From positions 1-64,000 of the forward strand of contig NZ_JABEQH010000005.1 in NCBI RefSeq assembly GCF_014174305.1: a stretch of 64,000 bases of DNA, read 5' to 3'. Numbering within the stretch: the first letter of the stretch is position 1; every line of letters starts with the position of its first letter. Below the pieces are notes generated by a model. That model was not told the DNA's origin. It saw nothing but the letters and a program-made list of their open reading frames with translations, and did not search any database. Positions 26,340-35,124 of the stretch are shown here, piece after piece. The translations under genes were made by a program, and so were the position numbers. This stretch comes from Gluconacetobacter johannae (GTDB lineage Bacteria > Pseudomonadota > Alphaproteobacteria > Acetobacterales > Acetobacteraceae).

Positions 26340-28907
26340 ATGGAGCTGGAGCGCATTCCCCTGGATGAAATGGTGGACGGACGCGGTGGCGTCCGGCCCC
26401 ATTGGCGCGGCCTGCTGGGCTCGATCAGCGATCTCGGCCATCGGGAATTGCTGGAGCGGGCGCGGCAGATGGCGCGCGCGCTGCACGACCAGACCGGCAT
26501 CGCGGGCGGCACGCCTCCGCTTGCCGGGGGGTGCGACCCGGTGCCGCTGCTGCTGACGGCGCAGGAATTCGCCTGGCTGGGGGACGGGATCGTGCAGCGC
26601 GCGCGCATCCTGGAGGACACGCTGCGCGACCTGTACGGCCCCCGGACCCTGCTGGCCGACGGCGTGCTGCCGCCGGCGCTGGTCTATCCGGCCCCGGGCT
26701 TCCTGCGGATGGGTGACCATCCGGAGCCGGGGCGGGACGCGCCGCCGCGGCAGTTCCTGTCGTTCTATTCGGCCGATCTGATTCGCGGGCCGGACGGCGG
26801 CTGGCGGGTGGTGGCCGACCGGGTGGCGCGGGCCAACGGCATCGGGCGGGCGCTGGAAAACCGCCGGCAGATGGCGCGCGTGCTGCCCGAACTGTTCTCG
26901 GGCCGCGAGGTGCGGCGGCTGACCCCCTTCTTCGAATCCTGGCAGGACAGCCTGCAGCGCCTGGCCGGCCTGTCCGACCGCAATCCGGGGCTGGCGCTGC
27001 TGACCCCCGGACCGCGCGGGCCGCAATGGGCGGAACATGTCATCCTGGCCCGCGAACTGGGCTGTGTCCTGGCCGAGGCCGGGGACCTGACGGTGCGCGA
27101 CGGCGCCCTGTGGCTCAAGACCGTGCGGGGTCTGCGCCGGGTGGATGTGCTGCTGCTGCGGCAGGACGGGTGGACGGTCGATCCGCTGGAACTGGATGGC
27201 GGGCCGGTGCCGGGCATTGCGGGGCTGCTGGATGCGGTGCGGAGCGGGGCGGTGCATCTGGTGAACGATCCGGCCGCCGGCGTGGTCGAGGCGCCGGGAT
27301 TCGCCGCGTTCATGCCCGACCTGGCCGCCCGGTTCCTGGACCGGGACCTGCTGCTGCCCGACACGCGGACCATCTGGCTGGGTGATGTGCCCGGCGGGCT
27401 GGAGGATCTGCTGGCCGGGGACCGGTCGCGCTGGTGGCTGCGGCCGGTCGCGGACGTCACGGCGCCGGTCCGCCGGCTGGACCGGCTGGACGACGACGCC
27501 CTGGCCGCCCTGCGCCGCGCGCCCGAACGCTTCGTGGCGGTCGAGGCCGTGCCGCCGTCGGTGATGCCATCGGTCCAGCCCGGCGGAATCGAACCCGGCG
27601 CCATCGTGCTGCGCCTGTTCGCCCTGTTCGACGGCGTCGACTGGCAGGTGCTGCCCGGCGGCATGGCGCGCCTGCTGCCCGGCGCCGACGCGCCGCCGGC
27701 CCAGTCGCTGAGCAGGCAGGTCGTCACCAAGGACGTATGGGTCACGGTCGAGGACAGCGCCGAAATTGTCGGGGCGGCGGTGGTGCCGACCATGACGCTG
27801 GCCATCCGCCGGGGGCAGGGGGACCTGCCCAGCCGGGCCGCCGACGATTTCTTCTGGCTGGGCCGGTATCTGGAGCAACTGGAGGGCGCCGGCCGCGTGC
27901 TGCGCGGGGTGACGCGGCGCGCCGGCCGGGTGGACGGATCGCCGCGCGAACGGGTGGAACTGGAAACCATGCTGCGGCTGGCCGGCCATGTCGGCCTGTT
28001 GCAGGACGAACCGGCGGTTGGCGCGGGGTTCCCGACCCTGGTGCGGATGCTGTCGGGCGTCGCCTTCGACTCCGGTCTGCCGCAACGCCTGCTGTCCGAG
28101 ATCGCGCGGGTGGCGGCGGGGTTGCAGGACCGGCTGACGGCGGAAACCTACGACACGATCGTCCAGGGCACCGAGGCCCTGCGCGGCCAGTTGCAGGACA
28201 CCCGCGTGCCGGGCGACCCCGGTCGCACCCTGGAACGGATCGGGAGGGTCACCGACGGGCTGCTGCGCTATGGCGCCACGATTTCGGGCCTGACGGCCGA
28301 AAACATGGTGCGTAACGGGGGCCGGCAGTTCCTCGACCTCGGCCGGCGGATCGAACGCGCCGGGGCGATTCTGACGTCGATCGCGCTGGTGTTGCAGCAG
28401 AAGGACGTGGCCCAGCGGGGCCGGATGGAGGGCGCGCTGCGCCTGATTCTGGAACTGAGCGACTGCGTCATCACTTATCGCTCGCGCTATTTCTCGGTGT
28501 TGCAGCCGGGGCCGGTGCTGGACCTGCTGCTGCTGGACGAGGGCAATCCGCGCGGGGTCGCCAGCCAGATGGCGATGATCGGCGACGCGCTGGCCGATCT
28601 GGGCCAGGTCGATGGGGACCGGGCCGATCCGGACCGGCCGGGCGCCGGCCTGGCGGACGGGGCCGATCTGCTCCGCGCCGTCCGCGCCATCATGGACCGG
28701 CTGCGCGGGGTGGTCGACGACGTGCTGTCGGCGGCGCGGCAGGACAGCATGGCCGCGACCCTGCCGGACCGCATCCTGGATATCCGTGACGACATCCGCG
28801 ACCTGGCCCGCCAGATCGCGCGCCGCTATTTCGTGGTGCTGATACCGCCGCGCGCGGTGGGCGGCGGGCATTATGTCGACAGAGGCGGGGCGGGGGAGGA
28901 AGCATGA
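26340..28907 (+). CDS. fused circularly permuted ATP-grasp plus alpha-E protein
   Basis: This 855-residue fusion has an ATP-grasp region in residues ~1-480 (HVILARELGC, NDPAAGVVEAPGF, SRQVVTKDVWV). An alpha-E domain then starts at the ADDFFWLGRYLEQLEGAGRVLR block near residue 500. The same two domains occur as separate genes on the other side of the cluster, so the cluster contains two ligase sets. Several ATP-grasp motifs are less conserved than in the free-standing copy, which suggests a distinct or partly degenerate ligase. It is followed 34 bp later by the second transglutaminase. Confidence 0.9.
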   Translation: MELERIPLDEMVDGRGGVRPHWRGLLGSISDLGHRELLERARQMARALHDQTGIAGGTPPLAGGCDPVPLLLTAQEFAWLGDGIVQRARILEDTLRDLYGPRTLLADGVLPPALVYPAPGFLRMGDHPEPGRDAPPRQFLSFYSADLIRGPDGGWRVVADRVARANGIGRALENRRQMARVLPELFSGREVRRLTPFFESWQDSLQRLAGLSDRNPGLALLTPGPRGPQWAEHVILARELGCVLAEAGDLTVRDGALWLKTVRGLRRVDVLLLRQDGWTVDPLELDGGPVPGIAGLLDAVRSGAVHLVNDPAAGVVEAPGFAAFMPDLAARFLDRDLLLPDTRTIWLGDVPGGLEDLLAGDRSRWWLRPVADVTAPVRRLDRLDDDALAALRRAPERFVAVEAVPPSVMPSVQPGGIEPGAIVLRLFALFDGVDWQVLPGGMARLLPGADAPPAQSLSRQVVTKDVWVTVEDSAEIVGAAVVPTMTLAIRRGQGDLPSRAADDFFWLGRYLEQLEGAGRVLRGVTRRAGRVDGSPRERVELETMLRLAGHVGLLQDEPAVGAGFPTLVRMLSGVAFDSGLPQRLLSEIARVAAGLQDRLTAETYDTIVQGTEALRGQLQDTRVPGDPGRTLERIGRVTDGLLRYGATISGLTAENMVRNGGRQFLDLGRRIERAGAILTSIALVLQQKDVAQRGRMEGALRLILELSDCVITYRSRYFSVLQPGPVLDLLLLDEGNPRGVASQMAMIGDALADLGQVDGDRADPDRPGAGLADGADLLRAVRAIMDRLRGVVDDVLSAARQDSMAATLPDRILDIRDDIRDLARQIARRYFVVLIPPRAVGGGHYVDRGGAGEEA

Positions 28908-28941
28908 GGGCGACAGGCGCGCAGGGCCGGGGAGGGCGGAC

Positions 28942-29841
28942 ATGATCTACCGGGTGCGCCACGCCACCCGCTACGTCTATGGCCGCCCGGTCGATCTGGC
29001 GGCCCATATCGTGCATGTGACGCCGCGCGACCTGCCGGGCCAGGCGGTGCTATGGACGCGGCTGGAGGTTACGCCCGCGCCGGTGCGGCGCGTGGATGGC
29101 GTCGATTATTTCGGCAATCCGGTCGCCTGGCTGTATCACGAGGCCCCGCACCTGACCTTCGACGTGCTGACGGAATCGGAGGTCGATGTCGATTTCGCCC
29201 CGCCCCCGCCCGAGACGGATACGCTGGCGTGGGAGGATGTCGCGGCCCTGGCCCGGACGGGCGGGGCCTCGGCCTGGGACGTCGCGGAATTCCTGTTCGA
29301 CAGCCCGATGTGCGCGGCGAACGCGGCGGCGGGGGAGTACGCGGCCCTGTCGTTCACGCCGGGCCGTCCGGTGCTGGCGGCGCTGCTGGAGCTGAACCGG
29401 CGCATCTTCACCGAGTTCCGCTTTCGCGCCGGGGTCACGACGCTGTCCACCCCGGTCGACCAGGTCCTGGCCCGGCGCGAGGGCGTGTGCCAGGATTTCA
29501 CGCATCTGATGATTAGCGCGCTGCGCCAGGTCGGCGTGCCGGCGCGCTACATGTCGGGCTATATCCGCACGCGGCCGCCGCCGGGGCAGAAGCGTCGCCT
29601 GGGCTCCGACCAGTCCCACGCCTGGGTGGGGGCCTGGCTGGGGCCGGAGCACGGCTGGGTGGGGCTGGACCCCACGAACGGGATCGTGGTGCGGGCCGAG
29701 CATGTGGTGCTGGGCTGGGGCCGCGATTACGGCGACATCAGCCCGGTGCGCGGCCTGATCCTGGGGGGCGGGGACGACGTGCTGACGGTGGGGGTCGATC
29801 TGGTCCCGGCCGATGAATGGCCCGACATCGCCCCGGCCTGA
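28942..29841 (+). CDS. transglutaminase family protein
   Basis: This 299-residue protein has a bacterial transglutaminase-like N-terminal domain (residues 1-~80) and a core with the triad Cys in EGVCQDFTHLM, His in DQSHAWVGAWL and Asp in GLDPTNG. It lacks the DUF2126 extension of the larger paralogue. The ATG at 28942 has GGAGG eleven bases upstream. It closes the rightward operon of the ATP-grasp/alpha-E cluster and presumably cleaves or transfers amide bonds made by those ligases. Confidence 0.9.
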   Translation: MIYRVRHATRYVYGRPVDLAAHIVHVTPRDLPGQAVLWTRLEVTPAPVRRVDGVDYFGNPVAWLYHEAPHLTFDVLTESEVDVDFAPPPPETDTLAWEDVAALARTGGASAWDVAEFLFDSPMCAANAAAGEYAALSFTPGRPVLAALLELNRRIFTEFRFRAGVTTLSTPVDQVLARREGVCQDFTHLMISALRQVGVPARYMSGYIRTRPPPGQKRRLGSDQSHAWVGAWLGPEHGWVGLDPTNGIVVRAEHVVLGWGRDYGDISPVRGLILGGGDDVLTVGVDLVPADEWPDIAPA

Positions 29842-29883
29842 AGGCACGGGCGTTGCCCTTGCGGGGGCGGGCCGGCCTCTCCC

Positions 29884-30039
29884 TCAGGGGGTTTTCTGCA
29901 ATCCGTCCTGGTAGCCCAGCGCCTGCCACCGTTCCCGCTCGCTGACGGGGCCATGGTGGTGGGCGTGCTTTCCGCCGCAGGCGGCGAGCAACAGAAGAAG
30001 TGTGGTCATGCTGAAAAGCCGGATGGTCTGGGTCAACAT
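29884..30039 (-). CDS. very small lipoprotein (51 aa)
   Basis: This ORF is below common length cut-offs. A good ribosome-binding site (CCAGGAGGCA) precedes the ATG at 30039. The product has a basic N-terminus, a hydrophobic stretch and a lipobox LLAAC with the Cys at residue 21. The mature part is only 30 residues, opening with GGKHAHHHG and then a polar tail. It would be lipid-anchored at the membrane, and the His cluster could bind metal. It is convergent with the transglutaminase gene 43 bp away. The family is not recognised. Confidence 0.7.
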   Translation of the reverse strand: MLTQTIRLFSMTTLLLLLAACGGKHAHHHGPVSERERWQALGYQDGLQKTP

Positions 30040-30311
30040 TGCCTCCTGGCGGGGAAGGCACCGTCCTTAGCAGACAACCCCGCCCGCGCGGAAGATGCGC
30101 GGACGGAACGGGGTGCGCGCGGTCAGCCGGCCTGCGGCAGCACGGCGATCGGCCAGCCGCTGGACGTGGGCAGCGAGGAACGCGGCGTCGTGCCCTATCG
30201 CATGGGCACCGGTCGGCGGCCGGCATGAGGGGGAGGAATCGGGTGGGGCTTCCCCTGGCGCGGGATCGGGCCGATATATCCCGCCAGGACAGTCTCCCAG
30301 AGGGAAGCACC

Positions 30312-31208
30312 ATGCTGAAGACGCTTACGCCCGAGATTCGCACGGTCCACACGGTCGAGGCCCTGCGGCGCATCGTGCGCGGCTGGAAGCGGGATGGGCT
30401 GACGGTGGGGCTGGTGCCCACCATGGGGGCGCTGCACGACGGGCATCTCAGCCTGGTGCGGGCGGCGCTGCGGACGATGGATCGGGTGATCGTCTCGATC
30501 TTCGTCAACCCGACCCAGTTCGACAACCCGGCCGACCTGGGCACCTACCCCCGGACCGAGGACGAGGACGCGCGCCTGCTGGCCGAGGCCGGCACGCATC
30601 TGTTGTATGCCCCCACGGTGGACGAGATGTATCCGCCGGGCTTCGCGACCCGCATCTCGGCCGGCGGCGTGGCCGAGGGGCTGTGCGGCGCGCACCGCCC
30701 CGGCCATTTCGACGGGGTGGCGACGGTGGTCTGCAAGCTGTTCCTGCAAAGTCAGGCCGACGCCGCCTTTTTCGGCGAGAAGGATTTCCAGCAGGTCCAT
30801 GTCGTCCGCCGCATGGCGACCGACCTGGATATCCCCATCCGCGTGGTGGCCTGCCCCACCCGGCGCGAGGCGGACGGGCTGGCGATGTCCTCGCGCAACC
30901 GCCGGTTGACGGGCGCCGGGGACCGCGACCGCGCCGGCGTGTTGCCGGCGGCGCTGACCGACGCCGCGCGCCAGATCGCGGCCGGCCGCCCGGTGGGGAC
31001 GGTGCTGGCGGCCACCCGCGCGCGGCTGTTGCAGGCTGGTTTCGCCGACATCGAATATCTGGAACTGCGGCGGGACGCCGACCTGGCGCCGCTGTCGGAA
31101 CAGGGCCGCCAGCCGGCGCGCCTGCTGGCGGCCGGCCGGGTGGGCGCGGTCAGGCTGATCGACAACGTGCCCGTGGGCGGCCTGGACGACCGGCCCGCTC
31201 AGGACTGA
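30312..31208 (+). CDS. panC: pantothenate synthetase
   Basis: This 298-residue PanC joins pantoate and beta-alanine with ATP to give pantothenate in coenzyme A synthesis. It has the N-terminal [15 protein letters not shown] block carrying the HxGH nucleotide-binding motif. [14 protein letters not shown] and the SSRNRRL loop that corresponds to KMSKS follow. The ATG at 30312 gives a normal length; longer in-frame starts read into the preceding gap. Between 30040 and 30311 I see no convincing gene. Its end overlaps the convergent Trm112-like gene by 10 bp. Confidence 0.95.
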   Translation: MLKTLTPEIRTVHTVEALRRIVRGWKRDGLTVGLVPTMGALHDGHLSLVRAALRTMDRVIVSIFVNPTQFDNPADLGTYPRTEDEDARLLAEAGTHLLYAPTVDEMYPPGFATRISAGGVAEGLCGAHRPGHFDGVATVVCKLFLQSQADAAFFGEKDFQQVHVVRRMATDLDIPIRVVACPTRREADGLAMSSRNRRLTGAGDRDRAGVLPAALTDAARQIAAGRPVGTVLAATRARLLQAGFADIEYLELRRDADLAPLSEQGRQPARLLAAGRVGAVRLIDNVPVGGLDDRPAQD

Positions 31209-31405
31209 AGCGGACGGGCCTCGTCGGGCAGCATGATCGGGATGCCGTCGCGAATCGGGAAGGCCAGGCCGGCCTGCCGGCTGATGAGTTCCCCGGCCTC
31301 GCGGTCGTAGATCAGCGGCCCCTTGGTGACGGGGCAGACCAGGACGGACAGCAGGCGGGGGTCGAGCGGCGGCTGCTGGGCGGGCGATTGGGCGGTTTCG
31401 GTCAT
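31199..31405 (-). CDS. Trm112/UPF0434-family small protein
   Basis: This 68-residue protein contains the characteristic [14 protein letters not shown] block (residues ~19-32) and the C-terminal [18 protein letters not shown] block of the UPF0434/Trm112 family. Eukaryotic Trm112 activates methyltransferases; the bacterial role is unproven. Only one of the usual zinc-ribbon cysteines remains, so zinc binding is doubtful. It lies in a minus-strand run with the Lon-N and thioredoxin genes. Confidence 0.88.
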   Translation of the reverse strand: MTETAQSPAQQPPLDPRLLSVLVCPVTKGPLIYDREAGELISRQAGLAFPIRDGIPIMLPDEARPLQS

Positions 31406-31428
31406 CGTATCGGCTTCCCTGCGAAGGA

Positions 31429-32166
31429 TCAGGATAATGGGGGCCGGGATGCACCTTCGTCGGGTTCATGTCCAGCCAGGTCCAGAAGGGTCTGAAGGGT
31501 GCGGGCACGATCGGCCAGCGTGCCCGATTCCAGCAGCGCCTGCTTTTCGGCGGCCACGAAGGGGCAGATCATCGGCAGCGTGACCAGCAGGGCCTCGTCG
31601 TCCATCTGCTCGATCATGCTCCAGCGGGCGCCGATGCCGCGGCTGCGGCAATAGCGGCGCAGGGCCTGCATCATCCGTTCCCGGTCGTAGAACGTCGCCT
31701 CGGCTTCTGTCAGGTCGCTGGCGAAGGACGAGACATCGATCCGCGCCCGGCGATAGCCGCGATGCAGCCCGCTTTCCCGCAGCAGCCGGAAGCGCGCCAG
31801 GCCGGTCAGGGTGACGGCGTAGGTGCCGTCCGACCGCTCGGTCATCGAGGTGATGCGCCCCACGCAGCCGATTCGGTACAGGTCGGGCGAGGGGCCGTCC
31901 GCGCCGTCGTTCCGGACGGCGTGCGGGTCGTCGTCCTGGTCGAGTTCGTCGTGGCGCGGCTGGATCATGCCGATCAGCCGCGTCGCGGCCATCGCGTCCT
32001 CGATCAGCGCGACATAGCGTGGTTCGAACACGTTCAGCGGCAGCTTGCCCTGCGGCAGCAGCAGCGCTTCGCGCAGCGGAAACAACCCCAGCTCCGGCGG
32101 GATGTCCGCCAGCGTCATCTCGCGCGGGCGCGGAATGCTGCGGGGAATGTCGTCGTCCCCCCTCAC
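31429..32166 (-). CDS. LON peptidase substrate-binding-domain protein
   Basis: This 245-residue protein has the N-terminal substrate-recognition domain of Lon protease without the ATPase or protease parts. The signature run is [20 protein letters not shown] followed by VFEPRY. The GTG at 32166 is chosen, giving an N-terminus of [12 protein letters not shown] before that domain. An ATG at 32118 is an alternative without a clear ribosome-binding site. It follows the thioredoxin-TPR gene by 25 bp and probably shares its transcript, a pairing consistent with protein quality control. Confidence 0.85.
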   Translation of the reverse strand: MRGDDDIPRSIPRPREMTLADIPPELGLFPLREALLLPQGKLPLNVFEPRYVALIEDAMAATRLIGMIQPRHDELDQDDDPHAVRNDGADGPSPDLYRIGCVGRITSMTERSDGTYAVTLTGLARFRLLRESGLHRGYRRARIDVSSFASDLTEAEATFYDRERMMQALRRYCRSRGIGARWSMIEQMDDEALLVTLPMICPFVAAEKQALLESGTLADRARTLQTLLDLAGHEPDEGASRPPLS

Positions 32167-32191
32167 CGGCGGCGCGCCATCCGCGACCGGG

Positions 32192-33190
32192 TCACGAGAA
32201 CAGCAGCGCCGACATGCGCCTGCGCGCCTGCAGGGTTGCGGGGTCGTCATGCCCCCACGATTCGAACAGGCGGATCAGTTGCAGGCGTGCGGCATCGTCG
32301 TTCCAGGCCCGGTCCTGCCGCATGATCGCCAGAAGCTCATCGGCGGCCTCCTGCCGCTTGCCCGCCGCGTTCAGCGCAGCCGCCAGTTCGTAGCGCGCCG
32401 CATGGTCGGCGGGGTTGGCGGCCAGGCGCTGCCGCAGGGTCTCGGCCTCCTCGGCGGCCTTGCGGCCCTCGCGCTTCAGCTCCAGCGCCGCGCGCGCGCC
32501 GGTGATCTCGGCATGGTCGGCGATCTTGGCCGGGACGTCGGCCAGCGCGGCGTCGGCCGCTTCCTCGTCGCTCATCAGGATCAGGGCGCGCACCAGCCCG
32601 CCCCAGGCAGCGGGGTTCTCGGGTTCGATCTCGATGGTCTGGGAATACAGCCCGGCGGCTTCCTCGGCGCTGCCGTTCTCCATCGCCGCGCGGGCGGCGG
32701 CGATCAACTCGGAGGCCGGCATCGTGCCGCCCCCGGCCGATGCCAGCAGGCCCTCGACGAATCGCTTGATTTCGCTTTCAGGCAGGGCGCCCTGGAACAG
32801 GTCGAGGATCTGCCCCTGCCAGAACGCCGCCACCAGCGGAATCGACTGCAACGGCAATCCCACCTGGGTCAGTTGCTGGGCCAGGGCGCGGTTGGCGTCG
32901 ATATCGATCTTCACCAGCCGCACGCGGCCGCCGGCGGCCCGGACGATCTTTTCCAGCACCGGGGTCAACTGGCGGCACGGGCCGCACCAGCTGGCCCAGA
33001 AATCGACCAGGATCGGCACCGTGCGGCTGGCCTCCAGCACCTCCTGCATGAAGGTGTCCTGGCTGCCGTCGACGATCAGGCCCGCATCCGCGCCCCCGGC
33101 ACCCGTGGCCGAGGTCGAAACGCCCGCTTCGTCCACCAATCCGTTGGCGAGGCGCTGTCCCGCGCGGGGCTGACCGATGATGTAATCCAT
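32192..33190 (-). CDS. thioredoxin-TPR chaperone, CnoX/YbbN-like
   Basis: This 332-residue protein has an N-terminal thioredoxin domain and a helical tetratricopeptide-like region (~165-320). The thioredoxin domain retains an intact FWASWCGPCRQL active site near residue 67. This architecture matches CnoX (YbbN), a redox holdase that passes clients to GroEL and DnaK. The E. coli protein lacks the full CxxC, while this one keeps it, so thiol oxidoreductase activity is possible. The ATG at 33190 is the first in-frame start that fits. It lies upstream of the Lon-N gene. Confidence 0.87.
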   Translation of the reverse strand: MDYIIGQPRAGQRLANGLVDEAGVSTSATGAGGADAGLIVDGSQDTFMQEVLEASRTVPILVDFWASWCGPCRQLTPVLEKIVRAAGGRVRLVKIDIDANRALAQQLTQVGLPLQSIPLVAAFWQGQILDLFQGALPESEIKRFVEGLLASAGGGTMPASELIAAARAAMENGSAEEAAGLYSQTIEIEPENPAAWGGLVRALILMSDEEAADAALADVPAKIADHAEITGARAALELKREGRKAAEEAETLRQRLAANPADHAARYELAAALNAAGKRQEAADELLAIMRQDRAWNDDAARLQLIRLFESWGHDDPATLQARRRMSALLFS

Positions 33191-33418
33191 AGAACCCGAT
33201 CCTGTTTGCCTGTGTCGTTCCCCGCCGCCGGTGAGCGACCGCACGGCAGGGAGGGGCGCCGGGCCACGGCGCCATGGATAATCCAAGGGATAACATTGTT
33301 ATCCGCGCGCTGTCCGACAAGCCACTCCCCCGCCTTGCCAAAAAAAGCGCGGGAAACGTTTTTCCCCCCTTGTCAGGTCACCCGCTATCCCCTAAACCCC
33401 CGTTCACCGACACGGTGA

Positions 33419-33493
33419 GCGGGCGTAGCTCAGGGGTAGAGCACAACCTTGCCAAGGTTGGGGTCGTGGGTTCGAATCCCATCGCCCGCTCCA
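33419..33493 (+). tRNA. tRNA-Gly (anticodon GCC)
   Basis: The acceptor arms GCGGGCG (33419-33425) and CGCCCGC (33483-33489) pair. The D arm is GCTCAGGGGTAGAGC. The anticodon arm AACCT-TGCCA-AGGTT gives loop anticodon GCC, and the T arm is GTGGG-TTCGAAT-CCCAT. The CCA end is encoded at 33491-33493. It marks the border between ordinary chromosome and the accessory region to its right. Confidence 0.97.
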
Positions 33494-33511
33494 GATTTTC
33501 CAAGGAAAATC
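33494..33511. other. 18-bp palindrome directly after the tRNA
   Basis: GATTTTCC-AA-GGAAAATC is a perfect inverted repeat starting at the base after the CCA end. It may be a processing signal. Its place at the tRNA 3' end is also where site-specific integrases act. No second copy of the tRNA end was found in the window. Confidence 0.5.
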
Positions 33512-33523
33512 AGTCGGTTAAAG

Positions 33524-33545
33524 CGGCCCTTCGGGGCCGTTTTTT
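33524..33545 (+). terminator. rho-independent terminator of tRNA-Gly
   Basis: CGGCCC-TTCG-GGGCCG (33524-33539) is a stem capped by a stable TTCG tetraloop and followed by six T. It ends the tRNA transcript. Confidence 0.9.
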
Positions 33546-33547
33546 GT

Positions 33548-33875
33548 TTATGCGACTGTTTTCAGTCGGCGATGCAGGTTCGTTGTAAGCACGAGAAATC
33601 GTAGAGCCGGATAGCCCCGCATGCTGGCGGCATGCCTCATCCGTGCCGGCTGCAATCGCTTCCGTCGCCTTTGCATGGGCCTCCATGATGCGGGGCAGCC
33701 ACCACCCAAGCGGCTCTGGCGTCGACCCCCGACATCCTCACGAAGCTGCTCGGCGAAGGACTCCAAGGCCTGGGTCAATCGCATTCGCTGAGATAGGATT
33801 TCCGCGATCGAAGCCGGGATCGAACGCTTCTGGCCGCCGTCCTCGCCACCCGACGCAGGGGCAAGGGCGTTCGGC
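33548..33875 (-). pseudogene. decayed coding sequence, unrecognised
   Basis: This is a minus-strand fragment between the tRNA terminator and an IS630 remnant. One frame reads plausibly through SIAEILSQRMRLTQ and ALESFAEQLREDVGG. A different frame then gives a natural-looking stretch (IMEAHAKATEAIAAGTDEAC), as if one gene had been frameshifted. No start, no complete domain and no family can be named. Such debris is common at tRNA integration hot spots. Confidence 0.4.
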
Positions 33876-34103
33876 TAGAGCATAATCCGATCAATCTGGT
33901 TCATATCCGGCGGCGGCAAAATGGGCGGCGGCTTGACTGTGACAGGCGTCGTCGATTGCGCCGCGCACCGCGTCCTGCAAGGCATCGAGGGTTCGGGGCG
34001 TCACTCGTCTGATCCAGGCCATCATCTTGGCGGCATCGGCGAGGTGAGTACGGTGTCGGCCTTTCCCGCCTTGGGCAGCGCGATTTACGCGGCAATGGGG
34101 CAA
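33876..34103 (-). pseudogene. IS630-family transposase, C-terminal remnant
   Basis: The frame ending at 33891 encodes a stretch recognisable as the C-terminal end of an IS630-type transposase (RRVTPRTLDALQDAVRGAI and the closing AAHFAAAGYEPD). The catalytic DDE part is missing. A TA dinucleotide followed by GAGCATAATCCGATC at 33876-33892 resembles an IS630 end. Sequence from about 34030 to 34288 no longer fits the transposase and contains no gene I can support. Confidence 0.6.
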
Positions 34104-34288
34104 CGGAGGCGGCGCTATCCTTTCGTGGAGCCTGGCGTCTGATGGTCGAAAGGAAGCAGGCCGCGCATCCGGAGTGCGTGGCGGGGCGAGGGGGGCCGTG
34201 GAATACGTCCCCCTTGAACAGGGCGGGCGGGTTCAACAACCTCCGCCTGTTCGAGCTGGTCGGGAACAGCCCCCCGCCGAAAGGCGCC

Positions 34289-34891
34289 TCAGCTGGCGGG
34301 AAAGGGGCCTTCAAACATGATTTCGTCAAGCGGCCGACGGGTGGAGGGAACCTCTCGGACGGCCAGGTCCTCGGGCAACAGATCCGGTGATCCCTGCCTT
34401 CCGATGGCGATGACGGTTTCAAAGGCATAGGACGCCGGCAGGCCAAGACTGGCATGCGTTTCGTCCACGTTGCTCACGCCGCTCATGGTATGGGCGGACC
34501 AGCCTGCGTAGGTTGCCTGAAGCAGAACCAGCATCGCGGCGGCGCCGGCATCGTAGGAATGTGTGCGCGAAAAGACGGGGTCCGGCGTGGTGCGGGGGAT
34601 CATGGTCTTGCAGGATGCAACGTACACCAGGGCCGCCGCAGACTTCGCCCAGCGCTGGTTGACGGGCTTCAGCAAGGACAGCAGGTGTCCCCAGTGCGGC
34701 GTATCCCGACGGGCGTACATGAACCGCCAGGGCTGGGAATTATATTGGGAAGGGGCCCAGCGACCGGCCTCGAGGATCGCCTTCAGCTCTTCCTCGGAAA
34801 TGGTTTCCTCGGTAAAGGCGCGAGGAGACCAGCGGTCGACCAGAAGCCGGAGGATCGAAGGATCCGCAGTGCGATTATCGGCGCGAGTCAC
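34289..34891 (-). CDS. nitroreductase-family flavoprotein
   Basis: This 200-residue FMN-binding nitroreductase-fold protein has RWSPRAFTEETI (residues ~21-32), WAPSQYNSQPWRF (~46-58) and a C-terminal VIAIGRQG block. Such enzymes reduce nitro groups, quinones or enones with NAD(P)H. The GTG start at 34891 has AAGGAGA eight bases upstream. It is the first intact gene of the accessory region, preceded by an AT-rich 233-bp gap (34,892-35,124) that probably holds its promoter. The substrate is unknown. Confidence 0.88.
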   Translation of the reverse strand: MTRADNRTADPSILRLLVDRWSPRAFTEETISEEELKAILEAGRWAPSQYNSQPWRFMYARRDTPHWGHLLSLLKPVNQRWAKSAAALVYVASCKTMIPRTTPDPVFSRTHSYDAGAAAMLVLLQATYAGWSAHTMSGVSNVDETHASLGLPASYAFETVIAIGRQGSPDLLPEDLAVREVPSTRRPLDEIMFEGPFPAS

Positions 34892-35124
34892 GGAAAATTC
34901 TCCTTTTCGTATCGTTATTTGAACTGCGAAGACAGGATCTGCATGAAACGATCACGAATTTATAATAATATGATTATCCATATATAGATGGTATCTAACT
35001 ATGTAAGTAAATATATCTACCCTGGTCAGGAACTGACAGTGGTAAAAATAGACATTGTTTCCGTGGCCGACAACCATCCCGATTATCAGCAGATTGGTTC
35101 CATCATATGAAATGGTTATAGAAT

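Noticed and set aside
25158-28943. 1,261-codon minus-strand ORF across the peptidase and ATP-grasp fusion genes
   Set aside because: It spans two recognised plus-strand genes and the gap between them. GC-rich sequence simply lacks stops in this frame.
29953-30228. Plus-strand ORF of 91 codons before panC
   Set aside because: Its first half is antisense to the small lipoprotein and it has no ribosome-binding site. The second half looks codon-biased but has no start of its own.
34104-34288. Possible gene or second mobile element between the IS630 remnant and the nitroreductase
   Set aside because: Short frames exist on both strands but none has a plausible start, domain or terminal repeat.
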